Shown piece after piece: positions 11,604 through 22,507 of a stretch of DNA of 64,000 nt. The position numbers were made by a program, and so were the translations under genes. Source of the DNA: Gnomoniopsis sp. IMI 355080 (taxonomy: Eukaryota > Ascomycota > Sordariomycetes > Diaporthales > Gnomoniaceae); NCBI GenBank assembly GCA_027946555.1, contig JAPEVC010000076.1, positions 80,171 through 144,170 on the forward strand. The letters are read 5' to 3'. The notes beneath the pieces were generated by a model. That model was not told the origin of the DNA and made no database searches. It saw nothing but the letters and a program-made list of their open reading frames with translations. Each line of letters opens with the position of its first letter. Position 1 is the first letter of the stretch.

Positions 11604-12584
11604 ATCGGCTCTGGTGTCATGAAGGACATTGAGGGATGCGGTTTCGGGTCTACAAGAAGGCATATCGAAGCGGTCTTTGTCTTGGACGCTGTTGCCCATC
11701 CTGAGCTTGTCTTGCTGGTAGAAAGAAATGCCAACATTTCCTTTTACTACGGCTTTTCCGACTTTCATGGACGGGATCTGTAACGAGCGTACTTTCGAAG
11801 GCGCACTTGGTGGAGGAGGCTTCTGGGAAGAGTTCAACACATGCCAGTCCTTTTCGGTTTGTGAGATAGTCCCACCGAGATTTGGAGTTTTGTAAAATAA
11901 TTCACGTGGCCACTTAATCACTGCAATAGAGACCCTTGTTTCCTGAATTCACCGTGGCGACGCTACCTCTGTGGTCGAGATTTGCACGCTGATTCTAGCA
12001 ATGAATCTCTAAGGCAAGGGAGGTAGTTTTCTGCTCGTAGAACTCGAAGGCCGCTCTAGCTAATCAGCCTGTGATCGTCTAGTTCCAAGGACATGTGGCT
12101 TCCGACAACAAGTGAACCACCGAAATTGCCACCAGTCTGAGCAGCCATGGCGTCCTGCACTTGAGGCTCTTGGCAGCCTAGGAAGTGTCGTCAGATCATC
12201 AAGATCTCCTTTTGGTACTTCTCATCCTAATCTCTTTGAGGTATTGTATATGGTCCTCCAATACACACCGCAGCAGAGGGTAGCACCAAAAGGTTGCCTT
12301 GCATATGAGGCGCAACGGACAACGGACAACGGACGACGGGCCGCCACGGGGGGAACACCGATATGGCATGTCTCATATGGTATGTCTCAACAATGTTCAT
12401 TCACAGTTTCAGCCCGGGCTTCCTATCGGAGAACTGTTCTGACTACTGTAGTACTAGACGATTATTAGTACGTGGGATGTCAAAGTACTGGGGTGGCCCC
12501 GTGATTCCGTCCAGACTACTTTGTTCTTGTTGAGTTACGAAATATTGCAGAAGATAAGACTACAGCACAGATGAACTCATTCAA
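11604..12584. other. Intergenic region upstream of the MFS gene
   Basis: No gene seen. The minus-strand frame at 11382-11921 has no domain and overlaps cytochrome b5. A three-copy heptamer lies at 12313-12333. Confidence 0.5.
12313..12333 (+). repeat. Tandem heptamer CAACGGA, three copies
   Basis: Three exact consecutive copies of CAACGGA are followed by a degenerate copy (CGACGGG). The run is short and of no known function. Confidence 0.6.
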
Positions 12585-14564
12585 ATGACTACCATGTTGT
12601 CCAACTATGCAGAAAACTCTCAGGCAGACTCTGGCCCAGCACCAGAGAAAGCAACGCAGCAGGGAGAGGACCGCTCGCGAGCCTCTGAGTCGACCGCGGA
12701 CACAAATTCGCCGGAGCAGATCCCACCTATTGGCTCGAAAACAGTATTGGCCATTATCGCAGTCTCGGGAATATATTTCGCACAGGTATACTGTTTAGTC
12801 GGAGCCGGGGCTGTGAGTTCCCCGTTTTTTTCCTTTTTCTTTTAATAACTGGTCGGTCATTCAGTTCTGTACTGTCTGACCTTCTTCCCAGCAAGGGTCC
12901 AGCATCGCTGCAGATTTCAATGCCCAATCCCAAGCATCATGGCTAACCGCATCCATGACGATCCTCACCGTCGTCCTGGGCCCAATAGTTGCACAAGCAG
13001 CCGACTATTGGGGCCGCAAATGGTTCCTCGTCGGGCTCAGTTTCTCCGGCGCCCTCGGTGGCCTCATAACCGCTCGCGCGACCAGCATGGACATGGCTAT
13101 TGCGGGCTGTTGCCTCATCGGCACAGCCTTTGGCATGCAGCCTCTCTTGCACACGGTCGTCTCAGAGGTGCTCCCGCGGGTCTGGCGTGGGTGGGCTCAG
13201 TCTATCGTCATGCTTTCCAACGCGCTGGGGTTATTTGCTGGGCTCGTCATTGGCGGTGCTCTTACGAGGAATGGGGACCCGAACGGGTTTCGCTCGTTCT
13301 TCTATATCGGCATGGCCTTCTTTCTCTCAACGGGTCTCATCTGCGTCTTCGCCTATCGACCGCCTCCGAGACAGCTGCAGAGCTTGCCACTGAGGGAGAA
13401 ACTGTCGCGGCTTGACTGGGTCAGCTACGGACTACTGGCGTCCGGCCTCGTCCTGTTCTGTCTCGGGCTATCTTTTCTAAACCCATATACATGGCGAGAC
13501 CCGCAGGTCTCGGCTCCCTTTGCGATCGGGCTGGCCCTCGCAATCATCTTGGGAATGTACGAGCACAGATTTAAGAAGGACGGGGTGTTCCATCACGGGC
13601 TTTTCAAGAGGGACCGCAATTTCGCCATCGCACTGACTTGCGTCTTTTCCGAGGGTATTGGGTTTTTCGCCGCCAACCAGTATTTTGCATATGAAGTATG
13701 TTTTCCCATGAAAATGGGGCATCATGAATAAGCTGACAATTTTATAGCTCAATGTTCTTTACACCTCGGACAACCTCGTCGTCGGGCTTAATTACGGAAT
13801 AGCCTACCTCGTTGTGATTCCCGCCAGCCTGCTTGTTGGACTTTACTGCACCAGAACTAAAAAACTTCGGTGGATCACCGTCCTGGCTTTCATGATATTC
13901 ATCACCTTTTTCGCTTGTATGTCAACGACGGACGCCACCACGAGGAACGAGGTCTGGGGTTATCCAGTGCTCATGGGCATAGGACTGAGTATGACACTTG
14001 TGACTCTGATCGCCGCGGGTCAGCTCTCAGTGCCTCCCGATCTAATTGCCGTTGCTACTGGTATCATGATCTCCATGCGTTCGCTCGGTGGAACGATTGG
14101 TATTGCTATTTGTAGGTGGCGAATCTCCTGTGTAGAAATTGGACACATTACTGATGCAAAAAGGAGAAGACAACGCTGTTTTCACATCACGCATAGCCCT
14201 TATTTCTAGCAATGTCGCGTCAGCTGCCTTGGGTTCCGGTCTTCCTTCGAGCTCTGTGGAGCAGTTCGTGGCACAAACCTTGGCACACAACAGTACCGGC
14301 ATCACCACTGTTCCTGGTGTCACTGAAAAGATCATCGCTGCAGGTACAGAGGCCATGATAAGTACCTATGTCCAAGCGTTTCGCTACGTGTGGCTTTCTG
14401 CAATTCCCTTCCTGGCTGTTGCTGCAGTTGGTATGTGTTCATTAGGGGCTACATCTGGTGTTTTGGGTAGCAGATTACTGATATTTCACACAGCTGCCAT
14501 GCTCCTCATCGACCCCAGCAAGGAAATCACCAGCGTTATTGATGCTCCATTGCAATATTCGTAA
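12585..14564 (+). CDS. MFS transporter, TRI12/siderophore-type efflux family
   Basis: Exons 12585-12812, 12892-13695, 13748-14111, 14170-14430 and 14494-14564 give 575 residues. The sequence is a string of hydrophobic helices. It has the MFS motif-A loop (ADYWGRKW, near residue 120), large N-terminal and central loops, and a long extracellular-type loop before the last helices, the usual 14-helix plan of the fungal trichothecene-efflux/siderophore-transporter branch. A polar N-terminal tail of about 50 residues precedes helix 1. All four introns are short (52-79 bp). The substrate cannot be read from sequence: it may export a toxic compound or carry a siderophore. No biosynthetic genes lie beside it. 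A TGA follows six codons after an earlier ATG at 12571, so 12585 is the usable start. Confidence 0.87.
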
Positions 14565-15704
14565 TCTGAAGGATGATATTTATCGTCTTCCCTCCCTTGT
14601 ATGTTGTATTGCGGGTTTCACCTCCTACAGCGCATAGTTTGACGAAGTCGATCACAAGACCTTCGTAGAGATATTTTCTTATTACCAATGAAACTACACA
14701 GTAAGCATATTTCGACGTATGGTATGCCAGGATATGAGAGCGTATGACATAACTTAATGCTAGACGCCTTTAGGGGACCAATTGACATATCTAGTACAAT
14801 ATGTATAGCATCTTAGGTATATTATCGTGTTTAAGGCGCACTACAGCAACTTGTGAAGGGCAACATCCCATGCAACTACATTCTCTTCCTGTCCCTAGCT
14901 TATTACGCTACTTGTGTGCTAACGGCATTCTCGACGCCCCTAACAGAGTTAAAGTCCGTGTTAGATTGGTGTACAACTTTAAAGTTACCCACCCGATAAG
15001 TACATGGTCAGATGATCTCGAAATAAGGCTGAATTTGGGCCAGGTGGTTACCTACTATGTAGGAAGTTAAGCTTTATACCTCATTCACCCTTGGATCATT
15101 CCAGGTTGTCAACAATTTCCGCGATCAACACAAAAATAAGCATTATCATTCAGGCCCAGACGCGCGGTAGTCAGGGTATTCATTGAGGCGTGGGGTGACT
15201 GAGGCCTCAAAGCTGCCAAGACCCACGATGATCATTGCGAGTCAGCTCGTGGAACGGCCGAGAACATGGCATGTATTCGTATCGAGACAGTCACATTGCC
15301 TTGTTTGTATTGCCAGGCAGTAATTCTTGCTTAATATGTGATGCAGCGCGTACACTGATGCAAACGAAACTAGACCAATTCATGCTGCTATGGAAGTTCG
15401 TAAAGCTATGTCCAATAGGAACATCTGTGGGATGGATGCTCACCGTGTTTATTAGTGTCTGCTTGAACGAATATGCGATGATGTGTACTTGTACAAGTGT
15501 TGCAGGAAATGTCCGTGTAGTTTTAGGTGGGACGAACCCCGTTTGCCCCAGCAACTAGCGAGTGTATAATGCCACGATCATTGCCTTGTCACGACTCACC
15601 TTCGCACGAGGCTACAAGGTTTCTTACTAAAGATTAATGAGGCGACGCCGAGCCCACCTTTTTAAAGTTTATAGGGGATATCAAATTCATCTGGTGAGCG
15701 CGCG

Positions 15705-15710
15705 TATAAG
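15705..15710 (+). promoter_or_regulatory. TATA-like box of the small secreted protein gene
   Basis: TATAAG lies 206 bases before the ATG, a plausible distance once the 62 bp leader intron is allowed for. Confidence 0.45.
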
Positions 15711-15843
15711 AAGGTGGTCATGTTCCTGATTGCTGTGAACGAGGCATTCTAATAACTATCTTTCAACACGTCTCACACCTTTTGGAATCATCACGTCAAT
15801 TCAAAGACTACCTTTCTTCCCAAACGGCAGATCAAGAATAAAG

Positions 15844-15905
15844 GTATGACTCGAAAGTATAAGCGCTTCTATCGGGTATTGACTGACGGTGGATATCACG
15901 ATTAG
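15844..15905 (+). other. Probable 5' leader intron
   Basis: GTATGA donor, CTGAC branch-like site and GATTAG acceptor frame a 62 bp intron that ends five bases before the start codon, leaving CCACCATG as start context. Confidence 0.6.
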
Positions 15906-15910
15906 CCACC

Positions 15911-16075
15911 ATGAAGCTCTCTCAACTCGTCTTCGCCATACTCTCTGCCGCTACTGCAGTCCAGGCACAGTGCCCTGCCGGATGCATGTGCAGCGGTTAC
16001 AACAACGGCTGCGTCATGATATCCGAACCTGAGACCCTGTGCGGATCATACTTCTGCGATATCAACGGGCAGTAA
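15911..16075 (+). CDS. Small secreted cysteine-rich protein, 54 residues
   Basis: This is one uninterrupted frame of 54 residues, too short for routine gene callers. Residues 1-19 are a clean signal peptide (MKLSQLVFAILSAATAVQA, cut expected after AQA-type residues). The mature part of about 35 residues carries six cysteines at 21, 25, 27, 34, 44 and 49, enough for three disulphides. The start has a strong context (CCACCATGA), a TATA-like box upstream and a leader intron just before it, which together argue for a real gene. I know no family for it. Size, secretion and cysteine content fit a candidate effector, antimicrobial peptide or surface peptide; no activity is claimed. It stands alone, 1.3 kb after the MFS gene and 0.7 kb before a membrane protein gene. 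Confidence 0.72.
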   Translation: MKLSQLVFAILSAATAVQAQCPAGCMCSGYNNGCVMISEPETLCGSYFCDINGQ

Positions 16076-16808
16076 AGGTCTTTTTGGGCAATGGGGACAG
16101 GGTCGCATTACCGATGGCATTCAGACAACAGGAGTACTGAGCGTGAGCTCTGTCGCAAGGCTATCTATAGGATTACTCAGTTCCTTTACTGGAGAGACAA
16201 ATCCTATTTGAATGAATTTATTGTGGATATCTTTTGGCTACCGTTACCCAGGTAGTTAGGTATGTAATCGGCGGCTACGGTGCGAGTGCCGCCACACAAT
16301 TGACACCCTAGTACCGCAGTATGCGCCTAGCCCCCAGTACAAGGCCCTTTGTTTCATGCCCATCGAACATGGTTGGCTGCTCAAAGCGCCAGCGCGTAGT
16401 GAATCAAATCGAGACACAGCCTCAAATGGGATCCCTGGAAACAAGAAAGCCCTAGGGAATTCCAGTGGCCCAACCAAAGCGACGAACAAGGGAATGGATT
16501 TGCGCTGATCGGCCCTGGGGAAGTAGGGTTGCCTGGTTGGCAACCATTCCATGAAAGGGGTGCATGAATGCACCCAGAGGCCTTTTAAATGAAGAACGCC
16601 TCCTCCGGGGGCCATACATCATTGCTCACCACCCTCACATCCATTTACAGCCTCAGCATCCTTTCTTGATTCTGGGCATATTTGCATCAGCATTTGCACT
16701 TCGCTCATTTTTGCAACTTGCATCGCCTTGCCGCCTTCTCAACACCGACCGGCCTTTGTCGTAATCTTTACTTGGCTCATGCGTTTGATCTAATCCCGCC
16801 CAGTCGCT
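16076..16808. other. Intergenic region
   Basis: No gene seen. It holds the 3' end of the small secreted protein gene and the upstream region and leader of the membrane protein gene at 16809. Confidence 0.5.
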
Positions 16809-17813
16809 ATGGCGTTGAATTGCACATTACCTGGACCGGCTACTACGCCCTCCAATGCTGGAGTGGCTGGCATCGGTGTCATTCTCGGCTTCATTGTGCC
16901 TGCGGTTGTGTCTATCGTTTTCTCCTTTTCGTTGGTCATCCAAGAGTCCTTCATCCACACCGAGAGGCCTGCCTTGGGCCTCATCCGCCGCAAGCTGCTC
17001 TTTGGCATCTCTGATCAACAAATTCTCTACGGTACCGGTATCCAGGTGGTCGGTCTCGCACAGATCAATTCACTGGTCCCATATCATTTCTTCATTATAT
17101 GTAAGTGCAGCTTCGGGGGTGTATGTCCTGCCTTTGGCCAGCCCTGGAGGATGACAAGTATGGGACACAAGCCGGGCCTTCGACGGGGCACCTAATAGAG
17201 CGCTCACTGATTCCCAATCTCACTCACTATAGGGATGGTTTCTTTGCTTTCAACTGCAATCCACAACTGCACTCTGCTCGTCCTCATAGGCAGTTTCCAC
17301 TCTGACAGGGTTCTCCGATGGCTACGACAAGTCCTCATGTTCTTCAACCTGGCCTTGGGCTGCGTTTTCGGCGTGTCCATGCTACAGGTTGTTCAGAAAG
17401 GCCTCGAGCATTCGACACTCCCGACCGCTTGTGCGTGGATTGTCGAGGATACCTCGGCCGAATCAAACAACGCCCTCTCTTTCGTGGGCACCATCCTGGT
17501 CATCGCCGGCAATTGTCTCGTGTTCGCCGCTGCAACCTGGCTGCTACATGATCGCAGGCAGAAGGGCTTCAAGTGGATCCAATTGGTCGGCGTGCTGATC
17601 ATGACCGCCATAGCAGTGGCCGCTACGGTCAGAGTCATCCAGTCGTCTCAAGCATTTGGCGTTGCGCAGACGCCGCTGAGTGACGAAGGGGAGAAGCAGT
17701 GGAGTTTTGCTACGCTGGTCACGTTGCTGATGCTGGCACTTCCTCTGATGACAGTGTTGGAAATTTACAGGGGCGAAATCCATGTGAATAGGAACTACGA
17801 GAAGCAAGGCTAG
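16809..17813 (+). CDS. Seven-helix integral membrane protein, function unknown
   Basis: Exons 16809-17100 and 17233-17813 give 290 residues. I count about seven hydrophobic segments: near residues 20-43, 75-92, 98-118, 130-150, 172-195, 205-228 and 252-275. The loop before helix 2 reads FGISDQQILYGTGIQ, and similar DQQ loops occur in a family of fungal integral membrane proteins of unknown role. The intron is 132 bp and restores ATA TGG across the junction. There is no G-protein-coupled receptor motif that I can point to. The C-terminus is short and charged (GEIHVNRNYEKQG). The neighbours do not suggest a pathway. Confidence 0.8.
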
Positions 17814-18181
17814 TATGCGCCACCATATAGTCACACAAAGTATGAATTTGGTTCCTGGCTCTCTTCGCAAAGGTCCAGCAACTCAGCACTCGATGCTACA
17901 ACGAACAGACTTCCAACAAGACGTATCCCTTACGTAGCCCACTTTTGATGCCGCAGCTGTATGACCGTGATACTGTTGTAGAGAGTACGAGATGCTCAGA
18001 TCATAGTCGGCTCTGGTCTGATTTATCGATCATGTAACGGGACAAGGGGAACGCAACATGCTCCGGGCCCATATAAATGTCTGTGGGCGTGTGCAAGCCA
18101 CATCATTTCGTAAGATCCTTCTTTCATGCGCCATCCATTCCACATTACCAACGCCAAACAGGTTGATCAAATTTGATATTC
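17814..18181. other. Convergent intergenic spacer
   Basis: This is 368 bp between two 3' ends. A TATAAATG-like string near 18072 has no gene after it in either direction that I can support. Confidence 0.5.
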
Positions 18182-19465
18182 TTAGTAGTTCAAAATCTTT
18201 TTGATGTTATCGTACACCCCTGCGAGAAATAAGTCAGTTAAGAATTTCGATTTTCCTAGCAAAGAAAACAACTTACTTGCAACATCTGGCAGGTTGAATT
18301 TCTCAAAACACAAAGGAGTGGGTATACTCCAGCCCGCCAGCCTCACTACTGGCGCTTCCAGTCGGACAAAGGTCTCAGGATCTTCCTGCACAGTGGCGGC
18401 AACCTCAGCACCAACACCCGCATTCACCATAGCCTCGTGTACAACCATACACCTCCCCGTCTTTTGCACACTCTTTAACACCGTCTCCTTATCCCAGGGA
18501 TATATTGTCCTCAAATCGATCAACTCTACATTGATCCCAAGCTCCTCCTCTGCACGCTTGATCGCATCTAGACAGATGTACAGCGGCTGGCCGTACGACA
18601 CAATGGTCACGTCCTTTCCCTCTTTGACCACTTCCGCCTTCGACAGAGGCAGCTCATACGCCGAAACGGGCACTTGCTCTACCGCTGCACGGTAGAGCAC
18701 CTTTGGCTCCATGAAAATGACTGGATCATTACTCCTGATTGCCGCCAGCAGCAGTCCTTTTGCCTGCAGTGGGCCCCTCGGCATCACCACCCTCCACCCA
18801 GGCACATGACTGAACAGTGCTTCTGGACTCTGCGAGTGGTAGAGCGCTCCATGCCCCACCGCGCCACATGGCATCCGCACCGTCAAGCCACCCACATGCC
18901 TCCCTGTAGCGCCCTCCCTGTACCGATACTTGGCAGCCTCGTTGACCATCTGATCAAAGGCGGGAAAGACATAGTCAGCAAATTGAATTTCTGCCACAGG
19001 TCGCATCCCCTGAGCCGCACAGCCGATGGCAAAGCCCATAATGCCTTGCTCAGACAGCGGCGTGTTGAAGACGCGGTGCGGGCCGTATGTCTCGGCGAGC
19101 TTCATGGAGCAACGGAACACGCCGCCAAAGGCCACATCTTCGCCGAACAAGAGTACCGATTCGTCTTCGGTGAGGGCGGTGGAGAGGGCATCATTGATGG
19201 CCTGAAAGAGATTCAAGCGTTTTGTGGGCCCGTCGCGGACGTCTGGGGGGAGTTCGGGGTTGTGGAGGGCGGAGTGGGAGGTGTGAGCTAGAAGGGGAGT
19301 TGTTGCGTAGTCTACTGGGAGGTTCAGCTTTGCATTGGGAGGGTATGTTGAGTAGGTCCGGTGAGCTAGGCGAAACTGTGAGGACGTGAGTATATAGAGG
19401 CGCCGCGAGGGGTTGGCAAGCTGAGGCGTGGCCCTCGCGATATGTCGAGGGAGCTGGGTCCTCAT
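18182..19465 (-). CDS. Branched-chain 2-oxoacid dehydrogenase E1 subunit beta, mitochondrial
   Basis: Exons (minus strand) 18277-19465 and 18182-18219 give 408 residues. The first 35-40 residues are rich in Arg, Ser and Thr without acids, a mitochondrial presequence. The transketolase-like fold follows with LLFGEDVAFGGVFRCS, NTPLSEQGIMGFAIGCA and PVAEIQFADYVFPAFDQ. The C-terminal domain (VTIVSYGQPLYICLDA, IDLRTIYPWDKE) is complete. The 57 bp intron leaves a last exon of 38 nt, and splicing restores DVARVYDNIKKILNY, the usual end of this family. The alpha2beta2 E1 decarboxylates 2-oxo acids from Leu, Ile and Val in the mitochondrial matrix. The pyruvate-dehydrogenase E1 beta is less likely, given the FRCSMKLAE and GDE1-type C-terminal segments. 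Confidence 0.93.
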   Translation of the reverse strand: MRTQLPRHIARATPQLANPSRRLYILTSSQFRLAHRTYSTYPPNAKLNLPVDYATTPLLAHTSHSALHNPELPPDVRDGPTKRLNLFQAINDALSTALTEDESVLLFGEDVAFGGVFRCSMKLAETYGPHRVFNTPLSEQGIMGFAIGCAAQGMRPVAEIQFADYVFPAFDQMVNEAAKYRYREGATGRHVGGLTVRMPCGAVGHGALYHSQSPEALFSHVPGWRVVMPRGPLQAKGLLLAAIRSNDPVIFMEPKVLYRAAVEQVPVSAYELPLSKAEVVKEGKDVTIVSYGQPLYICLDAIKRAEEELGINVELIDLRTIYPWDKETVLKSVQKTGRCMVVHEAMVNAGVGAEVAATVQEDPETFVRLEAPVVRLAGWSIPTPLCFEKFNLPDVASKLFSLLGKSKFLTDLFLAGVYDNIKKILNY

Positions 19466-20116
19466 AGTGGCTGCAATTACAAAACGAGGCAGGTGTGGAA
19501 TTTCACGAGGACTGAAGTTTGGAGAGATGATGTGATGTCAAATCCAGTATCATTATGAGGACCAAATGAGACCCAGGAACATCGTCCCTCGGCGGGGAGA
19601 TGACGGCCTTGGTGTTGTTGTAAGTCCAGACGCGGCTACCTTCGGTCCGGGGAATTTGAGGACGTCGAATCCGGGGAAGAGCGGTACCTGTCGGCAGGTA
19701 GCAAGGTGCCCCTGTCGCTGAGTCTTCTAGGCTCGCCTGGCGGAACTCGGCACATGCAAGCCAACCTGAAATCCTTGCTACAGCCACCCGCCCAGGTCCT
19801 GCCAGGATGGTCACCCTAGTTACCAGCCACACATTATTGACAAAACATCGTCAGCCCGAGGCAGATTTGATGTAATGTAGATGTGACTTGCCATGTATTT
19901 CTAGATCCCAATCTTTCTGACTGTACTGACTATAGACTTGCATACATGAGTTGAGCGTGTTGCAAATATCTGTATGCGGTGGTGACATCTCATTTGTTAG
20001 GCTGGACTCTGCTAGTCTCAGGCCGGTTCCTCACCTGCACCACGCTTCCCGCAGTTTGCATTTCCTGGAATTCCCACTGCAGTGAAACTCCTCATACCGG
20101 TTGGCTTAAGCTCATT
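19466..20116. promoter_or_regulatory. Divergent upstream region of E1 beta and the GH5 glucanase
   Basis: The flanking genes diverge, so both promoters lie within these 651 bp. I see no additional gene. Confidence 0.5.
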
Positions 20117-22507
20117 ATGGCGGACCGCCATCGTTCTAGAGAGCCTCGCGAATCAGGCGAAAGGAGACACAAGAAACGCCATTCCAGACAACATCATGGC
20201 GGCTCTTCAGACAGGCCCAGAAGCTCTCGACCAGCTGCTCTCTCTATGGATGCACTAGCTGCACTCAATGACGCAAACACGAGAGGACCCAGCACAAGAG
20301 ACGACGAGGAAGAAATTGAAAGGCAACGCCGTCGGGAGCGTAGGGAACGAAGAAGACGAGAGTCGAGGGCAAAAGTGGATCGAGATGAGTATCGAGAGGT
20401 CGAGAGGGATAGTCCCCCAAGGCACCATCGACAACGGGAATCGAGGGCATATGCATCCACACCAGCAACGCCAACTTACGAGGACGATGGTGCTGGCTCG
20501 GACTACCACCGCGAGCGGAGGCAAAGGAGAAAAGACCGCTCGTCCAGGGCCATGGCATATGAGCCGGCACCAGCATACGAGGAAGTTCCAGAGGTCTTTC
20601 ATGACATGATGGCCGAGAACGCAGACCGCGAGAGAAAACGAAAGGAGCGCAAAAGAAGGCCCAAGACAGCCATTGCCAGCTCATCAGGCGTTGCTAGTGG
20701 AGAGGTTCAATCGAAAGGCTTCTGGCATAATTTGCGCGGGGGCCGGGGACGCGTCACCAATACCAATGCGTCCACGAGTTATGATAGCTTCTACAAGGAG
20801 GGTGCATATTACGAAGAGCCCCCGAAGAAGCGTTTTTGGACCAAGAGGAAGATCTGTATGTATTTGAAACCCTATCCCAACGTGAACATTACCTAACGTC
20901 GCCCAGGGATTGCTGCCGGTATCTCACTCGCTGTCCTGATCATCATCATCGTGGCTGCTGTCCTGGTCAGCAAGAACGGCGGTCTCAACAGTTCCAGCTG
21001 CAACTCCCTTACATGCAACCTCGATAGCATAGACAGCAGCAGTATCCCCGCCGGTGCCCCCAGCTATCTCAACCCCTTTACGTGGTACGACACTATCGAC
21101 TTCAACCTTACCTACACGGATGAAATGGTTGGTGACCTTCCTATCATGGGCCTCAACTCCACCTGGGACGACTCCGCCGCTCCCAACGACCTCGTTCCCG
21201 CCCTCAGCACAGCCTGGGGCTCTTACTCATCCCGTCCCGCCCGTGGCGTCAACCTAGGCGGGTGGCTCTCTCTCGAGCCCTTCATCGCGCCCGACCTCTT
21301 CGACTACGACGACTCCCTGGGTATCATCGACGAGTACACCCTCTGCACATACCTCGGCCCCACCGCATGCGCCTCCACGCTCGAAAAGCACTATTCCTCC
21401 TTCGTAACCGAGTCCACCTTTGCTGAAATCGCCGACGCCGGGCTCGATCACATCCGCATCCCTTATTCCTACTGGGCTGTGCAGACCTACGATGACGACC
21501 CGTACCTTTTCCGTACCTCCTGGCGTTACCTACTACGCGGCATCGAGTGGGCACGCAAGTATGGGTTGCGGGTGAACCTCGACCTTCACGGCCTTCCCGG
21601 GAGCCAGAACGGCTGGAACCACAGCGGGCGCCAGGGGCCGATCGGATGGTTCAACGGAACGAATAGCACGCAGAATGTCAAAAGGAGTATCGACGTTCAC
21701 GACCGACTGTCGCAATTCTTTGCGCAACCGCGCTATGCGAATATCATTACGCACTATGGCCTCGCCAACGAGCCGCGCATGACCTTCATTGCGCCATCCG
21801 AGGTGCTCAACTGGACCACGACCGTCTACTCGATGGTGCGCGCGAACGGCTTGCCCAATGACACCATCGTTGTCTTTGGGGACGGCTTCCGCGGGCTCGA
21901 CGCATGGCAAGGGGAGCTGACGGGATATGGCGACGGGCTGGCGCTTGATGTGCACCAATACGTCATTTTCAACAACGCGCAGATCGTATACAATCACACC
22001 GAGAAGGTCAATTACGCATGTGAAGGCTGGACGGAGCAGACGACTGAGTCCATGGACACGAGCACTGGATTTGGGCCGACGCTCGTGGCGGAGTGGTCGC
22101 AGGCCGACACGGACTGTGCATACAACCTCAACAATGTCGGCTGGGGCAACCGATGGACGGGGACGTACGACACGGGCAACAGCTCCGATCCGCTCGAGGC
22201 GCTCACCCCGCGGTGTCCGACGGAGGATGACACGTGTGACTGCACGTCCGCGAATAGTGACCCGAGTACGTATAGCGATGATTACAAGCAATTCTTGCTT
22301 TATTTCGCGTCTGCGCAGATGGATTCTTTTGAGAAGGGATGGGGTTGGTGGTACTGGACGTGGTGGACAAGTGAGGGGAGTACGCAGTGGAGTTACAAGA
22401 GGGGCCTGGCTGCGGGCATCTTACCGGCCAAGGCGTACGATCGAGACTTCAGTTGCAACTCTACGACAATTCCGGATTGGTATCCCGCGTTGCCGGAGGT
22501 ATATTAA
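20117..22507 (+). CDS. exgD: Membrane-anchored exo-1,3-beta-glucanase (GH5), ExgD type
   Basis: Exons 20117-20855 and 20907-22507 give 779 residues. A cytoplasmic N-terminus of about 245 residues is very rich in Arg, Glu and Ser. A single transmembrane segment (ISLAVLIIIIVAAVLV, about residues 252-270) follows, then a large extracellular GH5 domain: a type II membrane enzyme. GH5 marks are RGVNLGGWLSLEPFI at the strand-1 start, GLANEPR holding the acid/base Glu, and LVAEWSQADTDC holding the nucleophile Glu. Several N-glycosylation sequons (NGT, NST, NHT, NSS) fit an outer-surface enzyme. It should trim cell-wall beta-1,3-glucan. The 51 bp intron sits just before the membrane helix and restores KIWIAAG. 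The start is the in-frame ATG (MADRHRSRE); upstream codons lack ATG. Confidence 0.92.

Larger units (their letters stand above)
14565..15910. other. Gene-poor, AT-richer stretch with promoter of the small secreted protein
   Basis: No gene is supported between the MFS gene and 15911. The last 200 bases hold a TATA-like box at 15705 and a leader intron at 15844-15905, both of which fit the small secreted protein gene. The rest is visibly richer in A and T than the flanking genes. Confidence 0.5.

Noticed and set aside
21533..22291. 252-codon frame antisense to the GH5 glucanase
   Set aside because: It is a shadow of a GC-rich coding region. The plus strand encodes the complete glycosidase with catalytic residues.
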